Below, in pieces: positions 1-7,461 of a stretch of DNA of 64,000 bases. The translations under genes and the position numbers were made by a program. Origin of the DNA: JAGOCV01 sp049445855. Lineage in GTDB: Bacteria; Pseudomonadota; Gammaproteobacteria; Burkholderiales; Burkholderiaceae_C. The DNA lies in NCBI RefSeq assembly GCF_049445855.1, contig NZ_JBMSDV010000005.1:124001-188000 (forward strand), read 5' to 3'. Positions within the stretch are counted from its first letter, which is position 1. Each line of letters begins with the position of its first letter. The notes under the pieces are model-generated. The model saw nothing but the letters and a program-made list of their open reading frames with translations, made no database searches and was not told the origin of the DNA.

Positions 1-281
1 TCTTCGACGCGGCGCGGCGTGCGCAGGTCGGTACCGAAGCCGCGCCGCAGGACGTGCCGCTGTGGTCAGGCCTGCGTCTTCAGGCGCTGGCGCTGCCCCG
101 CGACGACAAGCACGGCATGCATGGACCAACACGGAAGGCCGTGCCGCTGCGTGACGCGGAACACGCATGGATCCGCAAGGCCGTGGACGACGCCCGTGGC
201 AACGTGGCCGAAGCCGCCCGCGTGCTGGGCATCAGCCGCGCGACGGTGTACCGCAAGCTGGGGCAGAAGCCGCGGTCATAG
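1..281 (+). CDS. Fis-type HTH transcriptional regulator, C-terminal fragment
   Basis: The open frame runs in from the left edge (first full codon at base 3), so only the last 92 or so residues are seen. The final 45 residues form a Fis-type helix-turn-helix: 'DARGNVAEAARVLGISRATVYRKL' in pieces DARGNVAEAARVLG and ISRATVYRKL. This module closes sigma-54 activators and similar enhancer-binding proteins. The receiver or AAA+ part, if any, lies outside the window, so the exact family cannot be fixed. It ends 36 bases before the 3' end of the convergent modE. The partner operon is unknown. Confidence 0.75.
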   Translation, partial: FDAARRAQVGTEAAPQDVPLWSGLRLQALALPRDDKHGMHGPTRKAVPLRDAEHAWIRKAVDDARGNVAEAARVLGISRATVYRKLGQKPRS

Positions 282-316
282 GCGCAGGCGCGGCCTCCGC
301 TTGTTGTTCTGTGCCG

Positions 317-1120
317 CTATTCTGCCAATGCGATGACGACGGCCGATGCCTCCACGCGCAACGCGACACGGCTGCCGGTTCGCAGACCCGAGCCCGGCGG
401 CGCGAAGCCGACGAGCTGCAGGCCACCACCGATCGACACCGCCACTTCGTCGCCCGTTTCGCCGCGTGACACGCGTGAAGCGCGACCTTCGAGCTGCGTT
501 GCAGTGTTCGATGCCACGTCGGGTGCTTCGGTACGTGTGATCGAAACGGCCGTGGCCTTGCACAGCGCGAGCACCTGCAGCCCCTCCACGAGTCCCAGCA
601 GTTCTGCGCTCTCACGTGTGATGCTCGACAACAGCGCATCGCCTTCCGGCAGCCGCAAGATCACACGCACGATCTGCCCCTGCCCTTCGATGGATGCAAC
701 GGTGCACGGCAACTGGTTGCGCATGCTGGTACGGATGGCCAGGCGCGAAAGCGTGCGAGGAGAAGAGTCCGGCGCATTGCCCGACTGGAGCCGTGCCAGG
801 ACCTGCGCACGCGCACGGTCGAGTTCGTCTGCCGCAGCGAGCAGTTGCCGCCCTGCTTCGGTCACCTGCGCACCTCCGCCGCCAGTGCCACCCACCACAC
901 GCTCCACCAGTGGCACACCGGCCAGGTTGGTCAGCGTGTCGATGGCCTGCCACGCGGCCTTGTAGCTCACGCCGGCATCACGCCCGGCCTGCGAGATGGA
1001 ACCGCTGCGCGCGATGAGGCGCAGGATGTCGATGCGCTTGTCCGCTGAGGGTTGCCCCAAGGCGGAGGTGTAGGCAGGGCGCGGGTCAGCGGGGCGCAGT
1101 GGCTTGGGCATGCAGCGCAT
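317..1120 (-). CDS. modE: Molybdate-responsive transcriptional regulator ModE
   Basis: ModE binds molybdate and then DNA, classically repressing modABC and tuning molybdoenzyme genes. The 267-residue protein has an N-terminal LysR/ModE winged HTH (about residues 30-95, with SGSISQAGRDAGVSYKAAW and the Gly-rich GGTGGGGAQVTEAG loop typical of ModE). Two TOBE/MOP molybdate-binding domains follow (about 130-197 and 200-265, e.g. SRVSRGETGDEV). A second ATG three codons in (1111) is an equally good start; neither has a clear ribosome site. The gene sits 36 bases after fahA on the same strand, at the end of an aromatic operon rather than next to modA, about 5.5 kb away. This suggests co-transcription with that operon (inference). 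Confidence 0.9.
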   Translation of the reverse strand: MRCMPKPLRPADPRPAYTSALGQPSADKRIDILRLIARSGSISQAGRDAGVSYKAAWQAIDTLTNLAGVPLVERVVGGTGGGGAQVTEAGRQLLAAADELDRARAQVLARLQSGNAPDSSPRTLSRLAIRTSMRNQLPCTVASIEGQGQIVRVILRLPEGDALLSSITRESAELLGLVEGLQVLALCKATAVSITRTEAPDVASNTATQLEGRASRVSRGETGDEVAVSIGGGLQLVGFAPPGSGLRTGSRVALRVEASAVVIALAE

Positions 1121-1156
1121 TGTCGCGCAGCATGCGCCTGAGCCAGAAGCCGGCGC

Positions 1157-2485
1157 TCAGGCACGCGCGGGCAGCACCGTTCCCGCGCAATCACCAAACC
1201 CGATGCGCGCGGCACCCGGCTTCTCGCACCAGCCGCGCAGTACGACAGTGTCGCCATCTTCGAGGTAGGTGCGCGTCTCGCCGCCCGGCAGCGAAATCGG
1301 GTTCTTGCCGCCGGTGGTGAGTTCGATCAGTGCACCGGCCTGGTCCAGCGTGGGGCCGGAGAGCGTGCCGCTGCCGAACAGGTCGCCGGGCTGCAGGTTG
1401 CAGCCGTTCACGGTGTGGTGCGTCACCATCTGCGCCACCGTCCAGTAGGCGTGGCGGTAGCTGGTCTGCACGATGGCGTGCGGCGCGGTGCCGGCTTTCG
1501 CGGCATTGGCGGTCTGCAGCAGCACCTGCAGCTGGATGTCGAACGCACCCTGCGCACGGTTGGCAGGCGAATCGAGGTACGGCAGCGGTTGCGGGTCGCC
1601 CTCGGGCCGCTCGAACGCGACGCGATAAGGCGCAAGCGCTTCCAGCGTCACGATCCACGGCGAGATGGTGGTCGCGAAATTCTTGGCAAGGAACGGGCCG
1701 AGGGGCTGGTACTCCCATGCCTGCAGGTCACGTGCCGACCAGTCGTTGAGCAGGCAGATGCCGAAGACGTGGTCTTCCGCTTCCGTCATGCGGATCGGGT
1801 CGCCCAGCGCATTGCCGCTGCCGATGAAGATGCCGAGTTCGAGTTCGATGTCCAGCCTGGCACTCGGTTTGACCACGGGCGCTTCGGCGCCGGGCGCCAT
1901 CACTTGCCCCACCGGCCGGGCGAACTTCTGTCCCGACACGGCAATGCTCGACGCACGGCCGTGATAGCCGATCGGCACCCACTTGTAGTTGGGCAGCAGC
2001 GGGTTGTCCGGACGGAACTGGCGGCCGATGTTGGTGGCGTGGTGCACCGAGGTGTAGAAGTCGGTGTAGTCGCCGATGCGCGCGGGCGTGGTGTATTCGA
2101 CGTCGGCCTGCGGAACGAGGCACGCAGCGAGCGGAGCCTGCTCCGCCGCGCCTTCGCGCAACGCACGGGAGAGCGCCGTCCGCAACGCACTCCAGTGCTT
2201 CGTGCCCAGTGCCATCAACGCGTTCAAGCTCTCCCTGCCGCCGGCACTTGCAGCCACGGCGGCGGGAGATCCCGCTGCACCGAGAACGCCCGCTTCACCT
2301 GCAGCCCCAAGGTCGAGCACCTGGTCACCGATGGCAACGCCACCACGGAAGGCTTCGGCACTGCCCTTGCGACGGAAGACGGCAAAGGGCAGGTTCTGGA
2401 TCGGGAAGTCGGCGCCGGCGAGGTTGGCGGATGCGACCCAGCTCTTCAGCGCGGGATCATGGGTTTCGTTCAGCAGTGGGCTCAT
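1157..2485 (-). CDS. fahA: Fumarylacetoacetase
   Basis: Hydrolyses fumarylacetoacetate to fumarate and acetoacetate, the last step of homogentisate/tyrosine catabolism; cytosolic. The 442-residue length is that of the full two-domain enzyme. There is an N-terminal SH3-like domain (FPIQNLPFAVFRRKG) and a large FAH barrel beginning near DYTDFYTSVHHATNIG. The metal and catalytic region holds LDIELELGIFIGSGN and NDWSARDLQAWEYQPLGPF. The C-terminal stretch GDLFGSGTLSGP is also a family hallmark. It lies in the operon Bug-marR-FAD monooxygenase-DUF2783-VOC-fahA-modE, 14 bases after the VOC gene. No homogentisate dioxygenase or maleylacetoacetate isomerase is encoded next to it in this window. Confidence 0.95.
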   Translation of the reverse strand: MSPLLNETHDPALKSWVASANLAGADFPIQNLPFAVFRRKGSAEAFRGGVAIGDQVLDLGAAGEAGVLGAAGSPAAVAASAGGRESLNALMALGTKHWSALRTALSRALREGAAEQAPLAACLVPQADVEYTTPARIGDYTDFYTSVHHATNIGRQFRPDNPLLPNYKWVPIGYHGRASSIAVSGQKFARPVGQVMAPGAEAPVVKPSARLDIELELGIFIGSGNALGDPIRMTEAEDHVFGICLLNDWSARDLQAWEYQPLGPFLAKNFATTISPWIVTLEALAPYRVAFERPEGDPQPLPYLDSPANRAQGAFDIQLQVLLQTANAAKAGTAPHAIVQTSYRHAYWTVAQMVTHHTVNGCNLQPGDLFGSGTLSGPTLDQAGALIELTTGGKNPISLPGGETRTYLEDGDTVVLRGWCEKPGAARIGFGDCAGTVLPARA

Positions 2486-2499
2486 GGTGTCTCGGAAGT

Positions 2500-3045
2500 T
2501 CAGGCGTGTTCGGCGGCCAGGCTGCCATCATGCATCCAGGCGGCATGGTTGGGTGCGCGGCGGGTTTCTGCCCATTCATTGAGCATGTCCCACTTCACGT
2601 CGTCGAGCATCTTCATCATCTTCGGCGTGGCCGTGTCGGCCGCGAGTTCGAGGCGGTGACCATTCGGGTCGAAGAAGTAGATCGACTTGAAGATGGTGTG
2701 ATCGGTCGGGCCCAGCACCTCGACGCCTGCGGCTTCGAGGCTGGCCTTGGCCTTGAGCAGCGCGTCCATGGACTCGACCTTCAGTGCCAGATGCTGCACC
2801 CAGGCCGGGGTGTTGCGGTCGCGGTCCATCGGCGGCTGGCTGGGCAGCTCGAAAAACGCGAGCACATTGCCGTTGCCGGCGTCCAGGAAGACATGCATGT
2901 AGGGGTCGGGTGCCTTGGTGGAAGGCACTTCGTTCTCGGCGATGGCGAGCACGAATTTCATGCCCAGGTGCTTTTCGTACCACTCGACGGTTTTCTTCGC
3001 ATCGATGCAGCGGTAGGCGACGTGATGGACGCTTTTGACGAGCAT
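2500..3045 (-). CDS. VOC (glyoxalase/dioxygenase-fold) metalloprotein
   Basis: A 181-residue vicinal-oxygen-chelate protein with two beta-alpha-beta modules. Candidate metal ligands are H8 (VHHVAY), E66 (AFFELPS), H85 (WVQHLAL) and E133 (GHRLELAA). Their spacing is close to the His-Glu-His-Glu set of glyoxalase I, which favours isomerase/lyase chemistry over extradiol dioxygenase. A C-terminal tail of about 45 residues follows the fold. A GGAG ribosome site lies just before the ATG. Its place between the FAD monooxygenase and fahA points to a step between ring hydroxylation and fumarylacetoacetate hydrolysis. The substrate is unknown; ring cleavage or a cis-trans isomerase role are both possible (inference). 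Confidence 0.8.
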   Translation of the reverse strand: MLVKSVHHVAYRCIDAKKTVEWYEKHLGMKFVLAIAENEVPSTKAPDPYMHVFLDAGNGNVLAFFELPSQPPMDRDRNTPAWVQHLALKVESMDALLKAKASLEAAGVEVLGPTDHTIFKSIYFFDPNGHRLELAADTATPKMMKMLDDVKWDMLNEWAETRRAPNHAAWMHDGSLAAEHA

Positions 3046-3081
3046 GGAGTTCTCCGGTGTGTATTGCGTGTCTGGAAGTAT

Positions 3082-3288
3082 TCAGAGGTCGCGCGCGGCA
3101 CTCTCGAGATGACGCAGGAAAGCCTCTTCGCCAGTGTCGCGCGCATGGAGCAGCGCGAGCTTGACGAGCATCAGCTCGGACTTCGATCCCGCCGCGTCGA
3201 TGGCGGTGGCCAGCGCGTCGTAAACGGCTTCGAGTCCGCCGATGTCGAGCTTCGGCGTGGTGGGCGAGGTAGGGTCGATTGCGTTCAT
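3082..3288 (-). CDS. DUF2783 small protein
   Basis: A 68-residue soluble protein resembling the DUF2783 family, with a helical core (LEAVYDALATAIDAAG and LMLVKLALLHARDTGEEAFLRHL). Small proteins of this type are commonly encoded next to flavin monooxygenases of the MhpA type, as here (18 bases after the FAD enzyme). No catalytic motif is visible. It may assist or bind the monooxygenase; this is inference from neighbourhood only. Confidence 0.75.
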   Translation of the reverse strand: MNAIDPTSPTTPKLDIGGLEAVYDALATAIDAAGSKSELMLVKLALLHARDTGEEAFLRHLESAARDL

Positions 3289-3306
3289 GGATGTCTTTCC
3301 CTGCCT

Positions 3307-4992
3307 TCAGACGGCGAGCAGACGGTCGAGCGTGGATTTCAGTCGCGCCGCATCGAGCACGAGCCAGCGGCCACAGGTGTGCTGGTCGGGCCGCAGCAGG
3401 TAGGCAGCGCCCGTCTCTTCCACGCCGTATGCCGCATGCACACGGCCCGTGGCATCCACGAGCGTCTGGTCAGTGCCGTCGGCGGACGGGTTCGCACCGA
3501 CAGCGGTGACGCGCACGGGCAGCCCGCGCTTCTTCGCCGCGTCCACGACAGCGGTGATGTCTGCAGGAACAGCGTCACCGAAATACAGCAGGTCGAAGCC
3601 ACCCCCCAGGTGATCGAGCAGATGGTTGCCTTCGCCCAGTTTGACGTTGCGCGGCGGCGCGCCATTGGCAAGGCCGGCCGTGAAGCGCAGGTTATCGTCG
3701 TCCGCCGCGTTGAGGGCGGAGTTCGTGTACTCGTGCGGTCGCGACGTACGCCAGTGGTACAGCGGCCGCACGAACTCCTCGGTGAGCGAGAGCGACAGCA
3801 CCGCATCGCGCAGCAGCCGGAAGCCCCGCGACGGCGGCGTCATGAAGCGCGTGCTCTTGCCCGCTTCGTCGATGATCTCGCGCGCAGCGCCCACGCGTTC
3901 GCGGCTGAAGTTGCCCAGCAGCGCGCGCGAGGCCCTGCCGCTGGCGACGAGTCCCAGATGCCAGCCGAGGGACTGCGCGTCCTGGAACGCGGTGTTCGCG
4001 CCGCGCACGCCGAAGATCGGCAGCATGTGCGCCGCATCCCCGATGAAAAGCACGCGGCCATTCACGTAATCCGGCAACGTGAGCGTGCGCGCGGAATAGA
4101 CAGAACTCCAGTCCATCTCCCACGGTTTGTCGCCATGGCCGATTTGCGCGAGCAGTGCGTTGATGCGCGTGGTGAGCGATCCGGTGGTCAGCGCCTGTTC
4201 GGGTGTTTCGCCAGCGGGCAACTGGTAGTCCACCCGCCAGATGCCGTGCGGCTCGCGATGCATCAGCACGGTGTTGCCGGGGTTCCACTCGGGGTCGAAA
4301 AACGCGAGGCGTTCGGTGGGTAGCGGCAGGTCGATGCGGATGTCGGCGATGACGAAGCGGCCTTCGTAGGACGCGCCTTCCATCTTCACGCCGAGCTGGC
4401 TGCGGATGCCCGAACGTGCGCCATCGGCGGCGACGAGCCAGCCGGCCTTGAGTGTGTACGGACCTTCGGGCGTGTCGATGTCGAGGCTCACCGCATCGGC
4501 GTCCTGGCTCACGTTCTGCACGCGGTTTCCCCAGCGCAGTTCGATGAGCGGATGGGCCAGCGCCGCATCGACGAGGTATTCCTCCAGATATTGCTGCTGG
4601 AGGTTGGTCATCGGAAAGAAGCGGTCGTCATCGCTGTGCGGCGCTTCCATGCGGAACACGCGCTGGCCGCGATAGAACGAATTGCCATGACGCCAGGGCA
4701 GGCCGCTTGCCACCACTCGGTGGGCCACGCCGACCTGCTGCAGGATTTCCATGGAGCGGCGTGTGAAGACAATGGCCCGGCTGCCTTCGGACACCTGGAG
4801 CTCGGACTCCAGCAGCACGCTGCGCACACCATGGCGTGCGAGTTCGAGCGCTGCCGTCAGGCCGGCCGGGCCCGTGCCGGCAATGACCACCTGCGCTTCC
4901 TGCACCTGCGGATGCGCAGAAGGAACCCAGGCCTCGAAGACCTTGTAGTCGTAGTAGATGGAACTGCGCGGCTCGCGCGTGGGCGTGTGCAT
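3307..4992 (-). CDS. FAD-dependent aromatic monooxygenase (MhpA/PHBH-like)
   Basis: A group A flavoprotein hydroxylase of about 561 residues. It has an N-terminal Rossmann dinucleotide motif (VVIAGTGPAGLTAALELA), an active-site middle region, and the second FAD motif GRVLFIGDAAHMLPIFGVRG. A C-terminal thioredoxin-like domain (GGGFDLLYFGDAVPAD) is typical of MhpA-type hydroxylases. It would hydroxylate a phenolic ring using NAD(P)H and O2; the substrate is not deducible. I chose the ATG at 4992. A TTG five codons upstream (5007) directly abuts the marR stop codon and would make the two translationally coupled. It is co-transcribed with marR, DUF2783, VOC and fahA. Confidence 0.88.
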   Translation of the reverse strand: MHTPTREPRSSIYYDYKVFEAWVPSAHPQVQEAQVVIAGTGPAGLTAALELARHGVRSVLLESELQVSEGSRAIVFTRRSMEILQQVGVAHRVVASGLPWRHGNSFYRGQRVFRMEAPHSDDDRFFPMTNLQQQYLEEYLVDAALAHPLIELRWGNRVQNVSQDADAVSLDIDTPEGPYTLKAGWLVAADGARSGIRSQLGVKMEGASYEGRFVIADIRIDLPLPTERLAFFDPEWNPGNTVLMHREPHGIWRVDYQLPAGETPEQALTTGSLTTRINALLAQIGHGDKPWEMDWSSVYSARTLTLPDYVNGRVLFIGDAAHMLPIFGVRGANTAFQDAQSLGWHLGLVASGRASRALLGNFSRERVGAAREIIDEAGKSTRFMTPPSRGFRLLRDAVLSLSLTEEFVRPLYHWRTSRPHEYTNSALNAADDDNLRFTAGLANGAPPRNVKLGEGNHLLDHLGGGFDLLYFGDAVPADITAVVDAAKKRGLPVRVTAVGANPSADGTDQTLVDATGRVHAAYGVEETGAAYLLRPDQHTCGRWLVLDAARLKSTLDRLLAV

Positions 4993-5007
4993 GGGGCGTT
5001 CAGCCAA

Positions 5008-5475
5008 TCATTCTTCTGGTGTGCCGCCTTCGTCAGCGGCGTGGGCGTTCAGCCGGTCGAGCAGGCGACTCAGCGTGGCCAGGTCTTCGTCGTCCAGACA
5101 GCCGAAGATTTCCTGATTGCGGCGCTCGACGAGGTCGATCACCTTCTGCCATGACTTGCGGCCGGACGCCGTGAGCGCAAGCACGACGCCACGGCCGTCC
5201 TCGGCATCGTTGTCCTTGCGCACCAGGCCCTGCTCCACCAGGTACTGGGCGGAACGGCTGGCCTGGCCCTTGGTGAGGTTGGCCGCGCGGGCCAGGTCGT
5301 TCACCGACAGCGGGCCGAAGGCACCGACGGCGGAAAGACAACGGCCGTCGCCGATGGACAGACCGGTTTCCTCGACGTAGGCACGCTGGCTCTCCAGATC
5401 GGTCACCTTGTGCAACAGGTGCAGCCGGTAGGTGAAGGTGCGATCCAGCGACACGCCGGTGAGCAGCCGGGGCAT
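5008..5475 (-). CDS. MarR-family transcriptional regulator
   Basis: A 155-residue winged-helix regulator with the MarR core: NDLARAANLTKGQASRSAQYL as recognition helices, and the wing VRKDNDAEDGRGVVLALT containing the conserved D-x-R-G-x2-L pattern. MarR dimers commonly repress catabolic operons and are released by an aromatic ligand. It lies inside the operon it probably controls, 4 bases after the Bug receptor gene. Two identical 14-bp palindromes upstream of the operon (6533-6546 and 6565-6578) are the obvious operator candidates. The ligand is unknown. Confidence 0.9.
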   Translation of the reverse strand: MPRLLTGVSLDRTFTYRLHLLHKVTDLESQRAYVEETGLSIGDGRCLSAVGAFGPLSVNDLARAANLTKGQASRSAQYLVEQGLVRKDNDAEDGRGVVLALTASGRKSWQKVIDLVERRNQEIFGCLDDEDLATLSRLLDRLNAHAADEGGTPEE

Positions 5476-5479
5476 GGGA

Positions 5480-6463
5480 TCAGTCGACCTTGATGCCGGC
5501 AGCCTTGATGACCTTGCCCCACTTCGCGCGCTCGGCAGCGGCGTAGTCGGCCATCTGCTTCGGGCTGCCCGGCGTGACTTCCAGGCCCATGGCCTGCAGG
5601 CGTGCCTTCACCTCGGTGTTGTCCAGCGCGGCAAGCAACGACTTGTTCAGCTTCTCCACCACATCCGCCGGCGTGCCGGCAGGCACGGCCACGCCTTGCC
5701 AGGCGAACGCTTCGAAGCCCTTGAGGCCCTGCTCGGCAAGCGTCGGGATGTCCTCGAAGTTCTTCACGCGCTGCGGGCTGGCAACGCCGATGGCGCGCAG
5801 CTTGCCGCTGCTGATGAACTGCTGCCCACTGGCGGTGTCGACGAACATGAACGGCACCTGGCCACCCACCACGTCCTGCACGGCAGGCGCCGCGCCGCGG
5901 TACGGCACGTGCACCAGGTTCAGCCTGGTCATCTCGCGGAACAGTTCGGAGGCGAGGTGGTGCGGGCTGCCCGAGCCAGGCGTGGCGTAGCTGGCACCCT
6001 GGCCTTGCGTCTTCGACCAGGCGGTGAACTCGGCGAGATTTTTCACCGGCAGGTTCGGGTTGACGACCAGGATCATCGGAAAGCGCACCGTCAGGCCGAT
6101 GGGCGCGAGATCCTTTTCGGCGCTGTACGACAGCTTGCTGTAGAGGAACGGATTGGCCGCGAGCGTGGCGGTGTCGGCCGACATCAGCACATGACCGTCC
6201 GGCTTCGCCTTCGCGGTGTAGTCGGCGCCGATGTTGGTGGCAGCACCCGGCTTGTTGATGATCACGAGTTGCTGTCCAAGCGTGCCGCTCATCGGCTGGG
6301 CCAGCACGCGGGCCACGATGTCGGTGCCGCCACCGGCGGGGTATGGCACGACCCATTCGATCGGGCGATTGGGAAAGGTCTGTGCGGAAACGGTGGTGGC
6401 AACTGCAGACGCGAGAAGAACAGCGGGCAGCAATTTGCGCGCCACTTGGCTGAATCGGGACAT
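5480..6463 (-). CDS. Tripartite tricarboxylate transporter (Bug family) substrate-binding protein
   Basis: A 327-residue periplasmic receptor with a Sec signal peptide (hydrophobic stretch LLPAVLLASAVATTVSA, cleavage near SA-QTFP). It then shows the Bug hallmarks: FPNRPIEWVVPYPAGGGTDI, the TNIGADYTAKAKPDG region, and HVPYRGAAPAVQDVVGGQV. Bug proteins bind small carboxylates and feed TctA/TctB permeases, which are not in the window. As first gene of the aromatic operon it may capture an aromatic or dicarboxylate substrate (inference). A GGAG ribosome site lies about 10 bases before the ATG. Confidence 0.92.
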   Translation of the reverse strand: MSRFSQVARKLLPAVLLASAVATTVSAQTFPNRPIEWVVPYPAGGGTDIVARVLAQPMSGTLGQQLVIINKPGAATNIGADYTAKAKPDGHVLMSADTATLAANPFLYSKLSYSAEKDLAPIGLTVRFPMILVVNPNLPVKNLAEFTAWSKTQGQGASYATPGSGSPHHLASELFREMTRLNLVHVPYRGAAPAVQDVVGGQVPFMFVDTASGQQFISSGKLRAIGVASPQRVKNFEDIPTLAEQGLKGFEAFAWQGVAVPAGTPADVVEKLNKSLLAALDNTEVKARLQAMGLEVTPGSPKQMADYAAAERAKWGKVIKAAGIKVD

Positions 6464-6528
6464 GAGGGGCTTATCTCCAGGATGAAACGCAGACCTTGAT
6501 GCAGGTCAGTGCGGCAGAGTCTAGACCA

Positions 6529-6579
6529 GATGGTTGCGCGCGCAACTAGGTGTCTACCCTGATGGTTGCGCGCGCAACT
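6529..6579. promoter_or_regulatory. Tandem palindromic operators between aromatic operon and modABC
   Basis: Two identical perfect 14-bp palindromes, GTTGCGCGCGCAAC, lie at 6533-6546 and 6565-6578. Each sits within a 19-base repeat (GATGGTTGCGCGCGCAACT). Centres are 32 bp apart, about three helical turns, so both face the same side of the helix. They lie 65-116 bases upstream of the Bug receptor ATG. The operon's MarR protein is the natural ligand (inference). Confidence 0.75.
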
Positions 6580-6640
6580 TTTTGCCCGCGAACAGATCGA
6601 GGTCTTCTGACGCCGGTTTGCAGCGGTGCTAGACTCCGCC

Positions 6641-6663
6641 CGTTATTCATCAAGGTAATAGCG
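6641..6663 (+). promoter_or_regulatory. Mo-box-like ModE operator upstream of modA
   Basis: The dyad CGTTATT-N9-AATAGCG (one mismatch between arms) has the GTTAT...ATA(A/G)C layout and about the length of known ModE boxes. A possible -10, TAGACT at 6630-6635, lies just upstream, so the dyad would cover the transcription start. The modA ribosome site GGAG (6663-6666) begins at its end. This placement suits repression by molybdate-loaded ModE. Confidence 0.65.
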
Positions 6664-6671
6664 GAGCTGCA

Positions 6672-7454
6672 ATGCGTTCCACCCCCTTCCCGTCCCTGTC
6701 TTCCCCCCTGTTTTCCCTCCTGTCCGCCGCCTTCGGTGCCTTCTTCTTCGCCGGTGCTGCGGCGGCCGACACCGTGCAGGTCGCCGTGGCGGCCAACTTC
6801 ACCGCCCCGATGAAGGCCATCGCCGAAACCTTCGAGAAGGAAACCGGTCACAAGGCCGAGCTGTCCTTCGGGGCCACCGGCAAGTTCTACGCGCAGATCA
6901 AGAGCGGCGCGCCATTCGAGGTGTTCCTGGCTGCCGACGACGAAACCCCCGCCCGACTCGACAGGGAAGGCGACGCGGTCGCGGGCTCGCGCTTCACCTA
7001 CGCCACCGGCAAGCTGGTGCTGTGGTCCGCCCGGCCCGACGTGGTGGACGCGAACGGCGACGTGTTGAAGAAGAACGCGTTCCGCAACATCGCCATCGCC
7101 GCGCCCAGGCTCGCGCCCTACGGCGCTGCCGCGGTCGAGGCGCTGACGAAGCTGAATCTGCTGGACGCCGTGTCACCCAAGTTCGTCACCGGCGAGAGCA
7201 TCGGCCAGACCTTCACCTTCATCTCCACCGGCAACGCCGAACTCGGCTTCGTCGCGCTGTCGCAGGTCTACGACAACGGCAAGATCAAGAGCGGTTCGGG
7301 CTGGATCGTGCCGGCCAACCTGCACAACCCCATCCGCCAGGACGCGGTGCTGCTCAGCAAGGGCAAGGACAACAAGGCCGCCATCGCGCTCATGCAATAC
7401 CTCAGGACCGACAAGATCAAGACCGTGATCCGCTCCTACGGTTACGACCTCTGA
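6672..7454 (+). CDS. modA: Molybdate ABC transporter substrate-binding protein ModA
   Basis: Periplasmic molybdate receptor, 260 residues. The signal peptide (to about AGAAAA-DTVQVAV) is followed by the ModA signature: VQVAVAANFTAPMKAIAETFE, then FGATGKFYAQIKSGAPFEVFLAADDETP. The Ser/Thr residues of these loops normally bind the oxyanion. GGAG lies 6 bases before the ATG. First gene of modABC, followed by modB after 7 bases. Probably repressed by ModE through the Mo-box-like dyad immediately upstream. Confidence 0.95.
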   Translation: MRSTPFPSLSSPLFSLLSAAFGAFFFAGAAAADTVQVAVAANFTAPMKAIAETFEKETGHKAELSFGATGKFYAQIKSGAPFEVFLAADDETPARLDREGDAVAGSRFTYATGKLVLWSARPDVVDANGDVLKKNAFRNIAIAAPRLAPYGAAAVEALTKLNLLDAVSPKFVTGESIGQTFTFISTGNAELGFVALSQVYDNGKIKSGSGWIVPANLHNPIRQDAVLLSKGKDNKAAIALMQYLRTDKIKTVIRSYGYDL

Positions 7455-7461
7455 TCTGACC

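Noticed and set aside
2209..4323. Long plus-strand open frame (704 codons) opposite fahA, VOC and FAD monooxygenase genes
   Set aside because: The minus-strand genes have clear family motifs; this frame is Arg/His/Gly-rich, spans three genes and has no recognisable domain. It is a high-GC antisense shadow.
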